12,532 nucleotides of DNA from an uncultured Bacteroides sp. (lineage in GTDB: Bacteria > Bacteroidota > Bacteroidia > Bacteroidales > Bacteroidaceae). The DNA is taken from the NCBI GenBank assembly GCA_900546355.1, contig URCM01000088.1:1-12532 (forward strand). The letters run 5' to 3'. Each line of letters opens with the position of its first letter. The stretch's first letter is position 1. The notes under the pieces are model-generated. The model saw nothing but the letters and a program-made list of their open reading frames with translations. It did no database searches and was not told the origin of the DNA. A program made the translations under genes and the position numbers. Below, one piece after another: positions 1-9,911 of the stretch.

Positions 1-1580
<1,580 letters not shown>

Positions 1581-1596
1581 TTGGTTTATTCTTTTA

Positions 1597-1655
1597 TTGG
1601 GCACAAAGACACAAAGGCACGGGATTCCCCTGTGTCTCTGTGCCTCTGTGTCCAA
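1597..1655 (-). terminator. Long imperfect palindrome (CACAAAG/CTCTGTG repeat), likely hairpin terminator of the dapL-glnN unit
   Basis: Arms 1597-1622 and 1629-1655 pair around a GGGATTCCC centre. In minus-strand RNA most arm differences become G:U pairs, giving a nearly continuous stem of about 25 base pairs; in plus-strand RNA the same positions become A:C mismatches. It lies 11 bases past the glnN stop and 17 bases before the transporter start, so its orientation fits read-through from glnN. No clear U-tract follows, so it could instead be a processing site or attenuator. A partial relative of one arm lies at 12410-12427. Confidence 0.55.
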
Positions 1656-1665
1656 CCGATACTAA

Positions 1666-3855
1666 TTATCTTACAAACAACAATTCACGGTATTTCGGAA
1701 GCGTCCACATCTGGTCGTCTACAATCAGTTCCAGCTTGTCGATGTGATAGCGGATTTGTTCCAGCATGGGAGCGATAGTGTCGTGGTAAGCGATGGCTTT
1801 TTCACGCTGGTTTTCAATCTTGTTCGCTACTTTTCGGGCCTCTACCATGGCGTCAACGTGTTCTTTGATGTAGCCAGTATGTTCGGCTATCTGTTTGATA
1901 ATGGCAATATTTTCAGCAGACAGTGTCTTGGCTTCATCGGCGTCAAACAATGACTTCATTTTGTAAGCGTTGTCTATCAGTTTGGTCTGGTATTCGATAG
2001 CTACCGGCACGACGTGGTTCATCACCAAGTCGCCCAATACGCGGGCTTCTATTTGAATCTTTTTAGTATACATTTCCCATTTCACTTCGTTGCGGGCTTC
2101 CAGTTCCTTGCGGTTCATGACGCCTGTTGACTCGAACATACGAATCGTATCGGGCTTTAAGTAATTGTCGAAGATGAGCGGGCAACTGGTTTCGCAATCC
2201 AGTCCGCGGCGTTTGGCTTCTTCTTCCCATTCTTTGCTATAACCGTTGCCGTCGAAGCGGATAGGCTTGCATTCCTTGATGTAGCGGCGCACGATTTCGA
2301 TGATAGCGGAAACTTTCGGTTCGCCTTCTTCAATCAAGTTGTCTACGTCTTTCTTGAACTGGATTAATTGTTCGGCTACGGCGGTATTCAGGGCTATCAT
2401 GGCACTGGCGCAGTTCGATTCAGACCCTGGCGCACGGAACTCGAAGCGGTTTCCGGTGAAAGCAAAGGGTGAGGTGCGGTTGCGGTCGGTATTGTCTATC
2501 AGCAGCTCGGGTATCTGCGGGATATCCAGACGCATACTCTGTTTGTCTCCCAAGGCAATGAGGTCGCTATTGGTGCTTTCTTCCAGATGGTCGAGCACTT
2601 TACTCAGTTGAGTGCCTAAGAACGATGAGATGATGGCGGGAGGGGCTTCGTGCGCGCCTAAGCGATGGGCGTTGGTTGCACTCATGATGGAAGCTTTCAG
2701 CAATCCGTTGTGACGGTATACCGCCATCAAGGTGTTGACAATGAAGGTAATGAAACGCAGGTTCTCTTCCGGGGTCTTTCCGGGTGCCATGAGCAGCGTG
2801 CCGGTATCAGCTCCCAGTGACCAGTTGTTGTGTTTTCCGGAACCGTTGATGCCTTTGAACGGCTTTTCGTGAAGCAAGACGCGGAAGCCGTGGTTGCGTG
2901 CCACTTTGCGCATCAGCGACATGATGAGCATGTTATGGTCTACGGCCAGGTTGCACTCTTCGTAGATGGGAGCCAGTTCGAACTGGTTCGGGGCCACTTC
3001 GTTATGGCGGGTCTTTACGGGGATGCCCAGTTCCAGGGCTTGTATTTCCAGGTCTTTCATAAAGGCGGCCACACGCGGGGGGATAGCTCCGAAATAGTGG
3101 TCTTCCAATTGCTGGTTCTTCGAGGCTTCGTGTCCCATCAGGGTGCGTCCCGTCAGCAGCAGGTCGGGGCGGGCTGCATACAAACCTTCGTCTACCAGGA
3201 AGTATTCTTGTTCCCATCCTAAGTACGTAATGATTTTCTTGACCGACGGGTCGAAGTAATGCATTACGTCAAGCGCGGATTTGGTTACAGCCTGGATGGA
3301 CTTCAGCAGCGGTGCTTTGTAGTCGAGCGATTCGCCTGTGTAGGCAATAAAGACCGTCGGGATGCATAGTGTGTCGCCTACTACGAAAACAGGTGACGAA
3401 GGGTCCCATGCGCTGTACCCACGTGCTTCGAACGTGTTGCGCACTCCTCCGTTAGGGAATGATGACCCGTCGGCTTCCTGCTGTACCAACAGTTTGCCGG
3501 AGAATTCCTCCAACATACCGCCTTTGCCGTCGTGCTCCACGAACGCGTCATGCTTTTCCGCGGTGCCTTCGGTCAGGGGCTGGAACCAGTGGGTATAATG
3601 AGTAACCCCCAGTTCGATGGCCCATTTCTTCATACCTTCTGCTACCACATCGGCGATGCTGCGGTCGAGTGCGGCACCGTTGTCTATGACGTCTACCAGC
3701 TTGGCATAAACCTTGCTGGGCAGGTATTTGAACATCTTCTCGCGGTTGAACACGTATTTCCCGAAGTATTCGCTGGGGCGTTCCGAAGGGGGGATTACCT
3801 CAACCGGCTTTTTATGAAAAGCTTTCTCTACGACTCTGAATCTTAACTTTGACAT
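1666..3855 (-). CDS. glnN: Glutamine synthetase, type III
   Basis: This 729-residue protein is the GSIII form of glutamine synthetase, which makes glutamine from glutamate, ammonia and ATP in the cytoplasm as a large double-ring oligomer. The length is that of the type first described in Bacteroides fragilis. Visible motifs are the extended N-terminal GSIII domain, the metal-binding GWEQEYFLVD (213-222), HNEVAPNQFELAP (284-296), the ATP/ammonia region INGSGKHNNWSLG (336-348), HRLGAHEAPPAI (397-408) and NRTSPFAFTGNRFEFRAPGS (459-478). The C-terminal ~200 residues are helical and charged, as in the family. The start MSKLRFRVVEKAF matches the family start. It lies 51 bases downstream of dapL on the same strand without a clear promoter of its own, so co-transcription is likely. 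A hairpin follows directly after its stop. Confidence 0.97.
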   Translation of the reverse strand: MSKLRFRVVEKAFHKKPVEVIPPSERPSEYFGKYVFNREKMFKYLPSKVYAKLVDVIDNGAALDRSIADVVAEGMKKWAIELGVTHYTHWFQPLTEGTAEKHDAFVEHDGKGGMLEEFSGKLLVQQEADGSSFPNGGVRNTFEARGYSAWDPSSPVFVVGDTLCIPTVFIAYTGESLDYKAPLLKSIQAVTKSALDVMHYFDPSVKKIITYLGWEQEYFLVDEGLYAARPDLLLTGRTLMGHEASKNQQLEDHYFGAIPPRVAAFMKDLEIQALELGIPVKTRHNEVAPNQFELAPIYEECNLAVDHNMLIMSLMRKVARNHGFRVLLHEKPFKGINGSGKHNNWSLGADTGTLLMAPGKTPEENLRFITFIVNTLMAVYRHNGLLKASIMSATNAHRLGAHEAPPAIISSFLGTQLSKVLDHLEESTNSDLIALGDKQSMRLDIPQIPELLIDNTDRNRTSPFAFTGNRFEFRAPGSESNCASAMIALNTAVAEQLIQFKKDVDNLIEEGEPKVSAIIEIVRRYIKECKPIRFDGNGYSKEWEEEAKRRGLDCETSCPLIFDNYLKPDTIRMFESTGVMNRKELEARNEVKWEMYTKKIQIEARVLGDLVMNHVVPVAIEYQTKLIDNAYKMKSLFDADEAKTLSAENIAIIKQIAEHTGYIKEHVDAMVEARKVANKIENQREKAIAYHDTIAPMLEQIRYHIDKLELIVDDQMWTLPKYRELLFVR

Positions 3856-3906
3856 AATTACCTCTTATTGTTTCTTATTTTGTTTATATGTTGTTTCTTT
3901 TTTTTG

Positions 3907-5136
3907 TCACAGGCATTGGCATAAGCGTTGCATGGCTTCCTGAATGCGTTCTTTTTTTCCGAAAGCCGTCAGGCGCAGATAGCCTTCTCCGCTGGGGCCG
4001 AAACCGACGCCGGGTGTGGTTACCACTTGGGCTTCGTATAGCAGCTTTTCGAAGAATTTCCACGAGGAAAGTCCGCCGGGAGCTTTCACCCACAGGTAAG
4101 GAGCGTCTTCGCCTCCAGCGGCTTTCAGTCCGATGCTGGCAAGTGCTTCCTTCATGATGTGGGCGTTATGCATGTAGTATTGGATATGGGCTTTCACTTG
4201 CTCTTTGCCTTCCGGCGTATAGATGGCTTCCGCTCCGCGCTGGGTGATGTAGGAAGTGCCGTTGAATTTCGTTTCCTGGTGCCTTCTCCATAGCGGAGTA
4301 AGCGGGATGCGTTTTCCGGCTAATGTTCCTCCGCTCAGTTCCTTGGGGATAACGGTATAGCCGCATCTTACGCCCGTAAAGCCGGCGGTTTTCGAGAAGC
4401 TGCGCATCTCGATTGCTACTTTTCGCGCTCCTTTTATCTCGTAGATGGAGTGGGGGATGTCGGAGTGTTGGATATAGGCTTCGTAGGCTCCGTCGAAGAT
4501 GAGGAGCGTGTCGTTTTCCAATGCATAGTTTACCCATTTGCGTAGTTCCGCTTTGCTTAATACGGTTCCTGTAGGATTGTTCGGATAGCACAGGTAAATG
4601 ATGTCTATGCGCTGGCCGGGTAGCTCGGGGATGAAATTGTTCTCCGGAAGGCAAGGCATATAGACCACGTTGCTCCATTTCCCGTCCGCCTGAAGTTCTC
4701 CGGCACGTCCGCATGCGACGTTCGTATCGATGTATACCGGATAAATCGGGTCGGTCACTCCGATGCTGTTGTCGTGCCGCAGGATATCGCCGATATTTCC
4801 CGTGTCGCTCTTGCTTCCGTCGCTTACGAAGATTTCGCCTGGCTCCAGATGGACGCCCCGGGGCGCATAGTCGTGCTTGATGATGGCATCAATCAGGAAA
4901 GGGTATCCGGCTTCGGGGCCGTATCCGCGGAAGGTGCTTTCATGCCCCAGCTCGTCTACGGCGCGGTGCATGGCTTCGATACAGGCTTGAGGGAGCGGGA
5001 GGGTGACATCTCCTGTACCTAAGCGGATTAAATCAGCTTTCGGATGAGTGACCTTGAACGAATTGACTTTCTTCTCCAAGTCGGAGAAAAAGTAATTGTT
5101 CGGCAGTTTCAGGAAATGTTCGTTTACCAATGCCAT
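3907..5136 (-). CDS. dapL: LL-diaminopimelate aminotransferase
   Basis: This 409-residue class I/II PLP aminotransferase converts tetrahydrodipicolinate directly to LL-diaminopimelate with glutamate as amino donor. It is the short route to lysine and the peptidoglycan cross-linking diamino acid. Diagnostic stretches are the N-terminus MALVNEHFLKLPNNYFFSDL, IRLGTGDVTLPLP (37-49), FRGYGPEAGYPFL (69-81), SDGSKSDTGNI (105-115), YPNNPTG (184-190), the PLP-contacting DGAY (215-218) and the PLP lysine K249 in SFSKTAGFTGVR. The length is normal for the family. It precedes glnN by 51 bases. A TAnnTTTG promoter element lies about 40 bases upstream of the start. The next gene upstream, gcvP, is 294 bases away, so dapL probably begins this transcript. 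Confidence 0.96.
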   Translation of the reverse strand: MALVNEHFLKLPNNYFFSDLEKKVNSFKVTHPKADLIRLGTGDVTLPLPQACIEAMHRAVDELGHESTFRGYGPEAGYPFLIDAIIKHDYAPRGVHLEPGEIFVSDGSKSDTGNIGDILRHDNSIGVTDPIYPVYIDTNVACGRAGELQADGKWSNVVYMPCLPENNFIPELPGQRIDIIYLCYPNNPTGTVLSKAELRKWVNYALENDTLLIFDGAYEAYIQHSDIPHSIYEIKGARKVAIEMRSFSKTAGFTGVRCGYTVIPKELSGGTLAGKRIPLTPLWRRHQETKFNGTSYITQRGAEAIYTPEGKEQVKAHIQYYMHNAHIMKEALASIGLKAAGGEDAPYLWVKAPGGLSSWKFFEKLLYEAQVVTTPGVGFGPSGEGYLRLTAFGKKERIQEAMQRLCQCL

Positions 5137-5176
5137 GTTCAGATAATCATTTTATGTGTTAGCCTGTTTTCGGGTG

Positions 5177-5184
5177 CAAAGGTA
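5177..5184 (-). promoter_or_regulatory. Bacteroidetes -7 promoter element (TACCTTTG) for dapL-glnN
   Basis: The minus strand reads TTATTACCTTTGCACCCG here, an exact match to the TAnnTTTG -7 consensus of the Bacteroidetes primary sigma factor. It sits 40 bases before the dapL ATG, giving a leader of roughly 30 bases. No clear TTTG -33 box is seen at 19-21 bases upstream; that region is AT-rich instead. Confidence 0.65.
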
Positions 5185-5292
5185 ATAAATTAAATGAAGA
5201 ATATAGAATGAAGATGTGAAGAATTCAAGGCAAACACATCTAAATCGATGCGGATGATCTTCTGCCACGCGGGTATTTGTATACGGATTATC

Positions 5293-5372
5293 CGTCATTG
5301 GCGGCAAAGCGGAGCGTCCCCGATGCATCCATGCGGATGCATCCGGAATGCTTCGTCGCGTTCGGTATGACA
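5293..5372. repeat. 80-bp palindromic intergenic repeat between gcvP and dapL
   Basis: The arms run CGTCATTGGCGGCAAAGCGG inward from 5293 and, on the other strand, TGTCATACCGAACGCGACGA inward from 5372. They meet in a perfect core hairpin, GATGCATCC / GGATGCATC (5322-5330 and 5335-5343), with loop ATGC. The outer TGTCATACCGAACGCGACGAAG resembles a TGTCATTCCGAACGNAGCGAAG-type dispersed intergenic repeat seen in many bacterial genomes. A small palindrome, ACGGATTATCCGT (5283-5295), abuts it. It could act as a terminator for gcvP or be a passive REP-like element. Confidence 0.6.
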
Positions 5373-5430
5373 TATAACTTAATGACATTCATAAAAAGGG
5401 TCCTAAGCGTGTTTTGCACGGACGTCCCGT

Positions 5431-8280
5431 CTACTCGAATCTGCCATAGCGGGTGGGGATGAGTTTGCGGTCGCCCAGTGTGTCATCTATGCGTGCTACG
5501 TTAATCCAAAACTTGTTTTCCCGGACGCTCGCCAAAGGATAGGCTGCTTTTTCGCGGGTGTAGAAATGTTGCCAACTGTCGGATATAGCTTCGTATTCGG
5601 GGTGTGGAGCGTTAAGCAGCACATTGTCTACGCGTGAGGCTTCTCCGTTTTGTATTTCGTCTATTTCATGACGGATGGAAAGCATACAATCTACAAAGTT
5701 GTCTAATTCGGCAAGGCTTTCACTTTCTGTAGGTTCTATCATTAAAGTTCCGTGTACAGGGAAGGAAAGGGTAGGGGCGTGGTATCCGTAGTCCATCAAC
5801 CGTTTGGCGATGTCGTTTTCCGTGATACCGCTTTCCTCACGTATTTTCCGGCATTCCAATATCATTTCGTGTCCCACGAATCCTCCCGTTCCGCGGTATA
5901 CCGTACCGTAAGCCTTGTCCAAGCGTGAGGCGAGGTAATTGGCGTTGAGGATAGCGGTTTTGGTGGCGCGTTCCAGCCCTTCTGTGCCCATCATTGAAAT
6001 ATAAGCATAGGTGATTGGAAGAATGCCTGCGCTACCGTAAGGAGCGGCCGACACTTCGTTGGTACCATCGCCGGTTGATATATGTTTGGGAAGGAAAGGT
6101 GTAAGATGCGAGGCTACACATACGGGTCCTTCGCCTGGCCCGCCTCCACCGTGGGGACTGGCGAAGGTTTTGTGTAGGTTAAGATGACATAAATCGGCTC
6201 CGATAGTCTTTGGATTGGTTAATCCGACCTGCCCGTTCATGTTTGCTCCGTCCATATAGACTTGTGCGCCGCAACGGTGGATGATATCACAGATTTCCAC
6301 GATATCGCTTTCGAAAATGCCGTGAGTGGAAGGATAGGTAATCATCAGCGCGGCAAGGCGGCCGCGGTTGGCTTCTGCCTTGGCGCGTAAATCATTTACA
6401 TCCACATTGCCGTGCGTGTCACAAGCACAGGTTAACGGAGTATATCCCGCTTGTACAGCCGAAGCGGGATTGGTCCCATGGGCTGAAGCGGGAATCAATA
6501 CAATATCCCGGTGTCCTTGTCCGATGCTTTCCAAGTAACTGCGTATGATACGTAAGCCCGTATATTCACCAGCAGCGCCCGAGTTGGGTTGGAATGTAAT
6601 GCCATCAAAGCCCGTGATGGTAAGCAGTTGGTGCGAAAGTGCGTCTATCAGTTCCTGGTAACCCTGTGCTTGTTCTTGGGGTACAAGCGGATGAATGTTT
6701 GTCCACGCGGCTTCTGATAAGGGCAGAATCTCGGCTGCGGCATTTAGCTTCATGGTACATGAGCCAAGCGATATCATGGAGTGTGCAAGAGAAATGTCTT
6801 TGCGCTCCAGCCGTTTGATATAGCGCATCATCTCGGTTTCGGTATGATAGCGGCAGAACACTTCATGGGTGAGGAAAGACGAGGTGCGTTGCAGGTTGGC
6901 GGGAATCGAGAGTATAGGTGCATGATTGCCTATGTCATGAATCGTCTTTTCGGCGGCTATGGCGAAGATGGTAAGCAGCTGATACGCATCTGCTGGTGTG
7001 ACCGTTTCATCGATGCTGACGCCTACATCTCCGTTATCGAAGTAACGTAGGTTTACTTTTTTATCGAGGGCGATGGCACGCAGCTTTTCTTGTGACACAT
7101 TGGCCGGCAGTTCCAGGCGAAGGGTGTCGAAGTATGCTTTGTTGCGTTCGATGTATCCCATACTCTCCAGCCGGCTGGAGAGTTGAGCGGCGGTTGTATG
7201 GATGTATTGGGCTATTTCAGTGACGCCTTCCGCTCCGTGCCATACCGCATAAAATCCTGCCATAGTGGCAAGGAGGGCTTGAGCCGTACAAATATTCGAA
7301 GTGGCTCGTTCACGCTTGATGTGTTGCTCGCGGGTCTGCAAAGCCATACGGTAACAAGAATGCCCGTATTTGTCTTTCGAGAGCCCGATGATGCGTCCGG
7401 GCATATTCCGTTTGTATTCATCGCGGGTAGCGAAATAAGCAGCCGATGGACCTCCATAAAATAAAGGAGTACCCATGCGTTGCGTACTGCCGAATACAAT
7501 ATCTGCTCCCCATTCGCCCGGAGGTGCCAGCAAAGCGAGGCTCAGGATGTCTGATGCTACGGCAACTTTGCATCCGGCTTCATGGGCATGTGCCGTAAAG
7601 TCACGATAGTCTTCTACGCTTCCACTGTTGTTGGGGTATTGGATGATACATCCGAAGATGTCTGGTGTCAGTTCCATTGAGCGGTAATCGCCAGTCTTCA
7701 CTTGTATGCCTTGAGGTATAGCGCGTGTACGGATGACGGCAAGTGTTTGCGGAAACACTTCATAGTCGACAAAAAGAGTATTGGCTCCCGCTTTCTGTTG
7801 CGCACGGCTGCGAAGGGTATGCATCATGGTAGCGGCTTCGGCGGCTGCGGTAGCTTCGTCTAATAGCGAGCAGTTTGCCAATGGCATGGCGGTCAAGTCG
7901 CAGATAGCGGTTTGAAAATTGATAAGCGCTTCTAACCGTCCTTGCGATATTTCAGCTTGGTAAGGTGTATAGGAGGTATACCATACAGGGTTTTCAAACA
8001 CGTTGCGCCGGATCACGGCTGGAGTAATGGTGTCATACCATCCTGTACCGATGTAGGATTTGTAGATTTTGTTATGTGACGCCATACATGCGATATGCTT
8101 GGCAAACTCGTTTTCAGTCATGGCGGGCGGCAGGCCGAGTGGTTGCTTCAATCGAATTTGTCGGGGTATTGTACGGTCGATCAGTTCATCGAGCGAACCT
8201 ACACCTATTGTTTCTAACATACGTGGCACATCGGTATCTACAATGCCGATGTGCCTGTTTGCGAATACGTTTGTTTTCAT
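5431..8280 (-). CDS. gcvP: Glycine dehydrogenase (decarboxylating), P-protein of the glycine cleavage system
   Basis: This 949-residue single-chain P-protein decarboxylates glycine with PLP and passes the methylamine group to the lipoyl arm of GcvH; with GcvT and Lpd the system yields CO2, ammonia and methylene-tetrahydrofolate. Both halves are present, as in the long form of bacterial GcvP (about 950-960 residues). The N-terminal half begins with FANRHIGI and contains YTPYQAEISQGRLEAL and NCSLLDEATAAAEA. The C-terminal half has SLGSCTMKLNA, TFQPNSGAAGEYTGL, SAHGTNPASA, and the PLP lysine K704 in LHKTFASPHGGGGPGEGP. The glycine-rich loop and active-site lysine are intact. ATG at 8280 is the first start consistent with the family N-terminus. 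It appears monocistronic, with palindromic repeats on both sides; gcvT and gcvH are not in the window. I saw no convincing promoter or glycine riboswitch in its leader. Confidence 0.97.
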   Translation of the reverse strand: MKTNVFANRHIGIVDTDVPRMLETIGVGSLDELIDRTIPRQIRLKQPLGLPPAMTENEFAKHIACMASHNKIYKSYIGTGWYDTITPAVIRRNVFENPVWYTSYTPYQAEISQGRLEALINFQTAICDLTAMPLANCSLLDEATAAAEAATMMHTLRSRAQQKAGANTLFVDYEVFPQTLAVIRTRAIPQGIQVKTGDYRSMELTPDIFGCIIQYPNNSGSVEDYRDFTAHAHEAGCKVAVASDILSLALLAPPGEWGADIVFGSTQRMGTPLFYGGPSAAYFATRDEYKRNMPGRIIGLSKDKYGHSCYRMALQTREQHIKRERATSNICTAQALLATMAGFYAVWHGAEGVTEIAQYIHTTAAQLSSRLESMGYIERNKAYFDTLRLELPANVSQEKLRAIALDKKVNLRYFDNGDVGVSIDETVTPADAYQLLTIFAIAAEKTIHDIGNHAPILSIPANLQRTSSFLTHEVFCRYHTETEMMRYIKRLERKDISLAHSMISLGSCTMKLNAAAEILPLSEAAWTNIHPLVPQEQAQGYQELIDALSHQLLTITGFDGITFQPNSGAAGEYTGLRIIRSYLESIGQGHRDIVLIPASAHGTNPASAVQAGYTPLTCACDTHGNVDVNDLRAKAEANRGRLAALMITYPSTHGIFESDIVEICDIIHRCGAQVYMDGANMNGQVGLTNPKTIGADLCHLNLHKTFASPHGGGGPGEGPVCVASHLTPFLPKHISTGDGTNEVSAAPYGSAGILPITYAYISMMGTEGLERATKTAILNANYLASRLDKAYGTVYRGTGGFVGHEMILECRKIREESGITENDIAKRLMDYGYHAPTLSFPVHGTLMIEPTESESLAELDNFVDCMLSIRHEIDEIQNGEASRVDNVLLNAPHPEYEAISDSWQHFYTREKAAYPLASVRENKFWINVARIDDTLGDRKLIPTRYGRFE

Positions 8281-8562
8281 AATGGTTAGTTTTAAGTTTT
8301 TACTGATGGTTTACGGACGTCCTGGTTCCGCTATTCGTGCAAACCAAGAGTTAAGGGAATAAAAGCCCATTCTTTTGCGGGTGTAAATCCTGGCAGGGTT
8401 TGTTGGTTCTCAGCGCCTTGTGCTAAGAAGCTGTTTGAATTTCTCCAAAAAGTTTTTCTTGGCTTGATGTATCCGTTTTCGTGTGTGCACGATAAATTCA
8501 AAACAGCTTCTAAATGAAGCCTGATTTTCCATCACTTCTTCCAACTCTTGGCTCAGATGGAT
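8281..8562. other. 282-bp gene-free gap between gcvP and the MBL-fold hydrolase
   Basis: The gap contains the terminal-inverted-repeat element at about 8426-8511. Between it and gcvP lie about 145 bases with no clear TAnnTTTG promoter; the nearest candidate is TTGGTTTG on the minus strand at 8340-8347, one mismatch from consensus. No RNA element was recognised. Confidence 0.6.
8426..8511. repeat. MITE-like element with ~17-bp terminal inverted repeats, copy 1 (complete)
   Basis: The left end AGAAGCTGTTTGAATT (8426-8441) and the right end AATTCAAAACAGCTTCT (8495-8511) are inverted copies, differing by one missing T on the left. The interior has two smaller hairpins: CCAAAAAG...CTTGG (about 8445-8462) and CGTG/CACG (about 8480-8491). 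A second copy at the right edge of the window matches the first 51 bases except for that one T. The element is too short to encode a transposase, so it is either mobilised in trans or a structural intergenic repeat. Flanks show TA on both sides (8424-8425 and 8511-8512), which may be a target duplication but is too short to trust. Confidence 0.7.
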
Positions 8563-9204
8563 TCATTTAAAATACGGATTATCCATTTTTTCCCGTCCGA
8601 TTGTAGTCGGTTCTCCATGTCCTGGATAAACCGTAGTAGCATCGGGTAGGGTGAAAAGGCGGGTGGCTATGTTGTCCAATAAGCTACCATAGTCGCCACC
8701 TTCTAAGTCGGCTCGTCCCACACTGCCTTGAAACAGTACGTCGCCGCTGAAAATGCATGGATTGGCTGCATCGTAGTATACCATTCCTCCCGGTGAGTGC
8801 CCAGGTACATGAATCGCTTTTAATCGGGTGTCGCCAAAACTGATTTCATCGCCGTCGGCGATGTATCTGCCTAAAGGAACGGTAGGTTCATTGGGAGGGA
8901 AACCGAACATACGGCACATTGCCGGCATTCGTTCCAGTAAGAATTCATCATCACGGCACGCTTCAGGCTTTACGCCGAACTCGCGGGCGATAAAGGAATT
9001 GCCGAAAATGTGGTCTAAATGCAAATGTGTATCGAGCAGGTGTTTTATTGTCAACCGGTTGTCGGCGATATATTGTTTTAAGCGTTGTTGCTCTTCTGGG
9101 TAATAACATCCCGCATCGATAATGACGGCTTCTCCCGTTGTTTCATCGGACAGAACGTAACAATTGACGGGAAACATATTGAATTCGAATCGCTTGATAG
9201 TCAT
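8563..9204 (-). CDS. MBL-fold metallo-hydrolase, glyoxalase II-like
   Basis: This 213-residue protein is a metallo-beta-lactamase-fold hydrolase of the compact glyoxalase II-like (YcbL-like) type, with two metal sites. Visible ligands are THLHLDH (59-65: H60, H62, D64, H65), H136 in HVPGHSPGG, D155 in FSGDVLF and H196 in YPGHGEPT. The N-terminus FPVNCYVLSDETTGEAVIIDAG is typical, and the family length is about 210 residues. The substrate is unknown; the C-terminal glutathione-binding domain of true glyoxalase II is absent, so a thioester or related small substrate is a guess. It lies 35 bases after rsmG on the same strand, so it is probably co-transcribed. The stop is followed by about 50 open codons in frame that run into the repeat, which I take as chance. 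Confidence 0.9.
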   Translation of the reverse strand: MTIKRFEFNMFPVNCYVLSDETTGEAVIIDAGCYYPEEQQRLKQYIADNRLTIKHLLDTHLHLDHIFGNSFIAREFGVKPEACRDDEFLLERMPAMCRMFGFPPNEPTVPLGRYIADGDEISFGDTRLKAIHVPGHSPGGMVYYDAANPCIFSGDVLFQGSVGRADLEGGDYGSLLDNIATRLFTLPDATTVYPGHGEPTTIGREKMDNPYFK

Positions 9205-9239
9205 GGCTCGGAACTATTTTTTTATTTACTGAATCATTA

Positions 9240-9863
9240 TTAACCGATGCATACATACACTACTTTCTTTGTCGCGAAATATTCTTCCTCGAAGAAATCT
9301 TTCAGTTCGGTAACTTCCGCTACTTTCTTGAAAGGTAATATCTCGTGCTCCAGCTCGCCTCCTTTTAGGCAAATCAGTCCGTTTGGAAAAGCATTGCATT
9401 GCTCCTTGCGGATGTTTTTTCGTATGATTTTCACCAGGTCAGCAAGGGGCATGACGGCCCGGCTCACTACAAAGTCGAACTGTGCTTTCTCTTCTTCGGC
9501 ACGGCATTGCCGCGTAGTGACATTCTTTAACCCAAGAGAGGCAGCCACTTCTGTGGTTACTTTGATTTTCTTTCCCACACTGTCTATCAGGTGGAATGAC
9601 ACTTCAGGAAAGAGGATTGCAAGCGGGATTCCTGGAAATCCGCCTCCCGTACCCAAATCCATGACGGTAGTGCCTGGACGGAAATTTATCACTTTGGCAA
9701 TGCCCAGCGAGTGAAGCACATGGTGTTCGTAAAGATTGCCGATGTCTTTGCGCGAAATGACGTTGATTTTGCTGTTCCAGTCTTCGTATAAGGCGCCTAA
9801 AGCGGCGAACTGTGCTTTTTGCGTGTCGGTCAGGTCGGGAAAATATTTCGATATGATTTCCAT
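9240..9863 (-). CDS. rsmG: 16S rRNA (guanine(527)-N7)-methyltransferase
   Basis: This 207-residue SAM-dependent methyltransferase (RsmG, formerly GidB) methylates N7 of G527 in 16S rRNA in the 530 loop. Signs are the N-terminal helical YEDWNSKINVISRKD (26-40), EHHVLHSLGIA (46-56), the SAM motif VMDLGTGGGFPGIPLA (67-82), the acidic LIDSVGKKI (92-100), and FVVSRAV (131-137). Length is normal (about 200-210). It lies 48 bases after the DUF3298-type lipoprotein gene and 35 bases before the MBL-fold hydrolase, all on the minus strand. No separate promoter is visible. Confidence 0.96.
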   Translation of the reverse strand: MEIISKYFPDLTDTQKAQFAALGALYEDWNSKINVISRKDIGNLYEHHVLHSLGIAKVINFRPGTTVMDLGTGGGFPGIPLAILFPEVSFHLIDSVGKKIKVTTEVAASLGLKNVTTRQCRAEEEKAQFDFVVSRAVMPLADLVKIIRKNIRKEQCNAFPNGLICLKGGELEHEILPFKKVAEVTELKDFFEEEYFATKKVVYVCIG

Positions 9864-9911
9864 AAGTCACAAAACTTGAATAGGTTTATAGATTGATGCT
9901 GTGTCCTTTTG

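Larger units (their letters stand above)
5137..5430. other. 294-bp gene-free gap between dapL and gcvP
   Basis: The gap holds the dapL promoter element near 5180, an AT-rich stretch with several GAATGAAGA-like tracts (5190-5230), the 80-bp palindromic repeat at 5293-5372, and about 58 bases without recognisable features before the gcvP stop. Short open frames across it on both strands are translations of the repeat and show no protein family signature. Confidence 0.7.

Noticed and set aside
1581..1655. N-terminal extension of the transporter ORF to ATG 1655
   Set aside because: The extra 25 residues translate one arm of the palindromic repeat, and MEWLYNLFFEQTALQ at 1580 fits the family start.
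5418..5427. ACGGACGTCC shared with 8313-8322, flanking gcvP on both sides
   Set aside because: A single 10-base partly palindromic match in 12.5 kb is expected by chance.
8281..8425. Glycine riboswitch in the gcvP leader
   Set aside because: I could not find the paired aptamer layout or conserved core bases, and the stretch is short for a tandem aptamer.
8410..8562. About 50 open codons in frame after the MBL-fold stop, running through the inverted-repeat element (reads ...FLEKFKQLLSTRR)
   Set aside because: A stretch this long without stops is not rare by chance, the hydrolase ends at its normal family length, and the second copy's extra T would break the frame. No transposase signature is seen.
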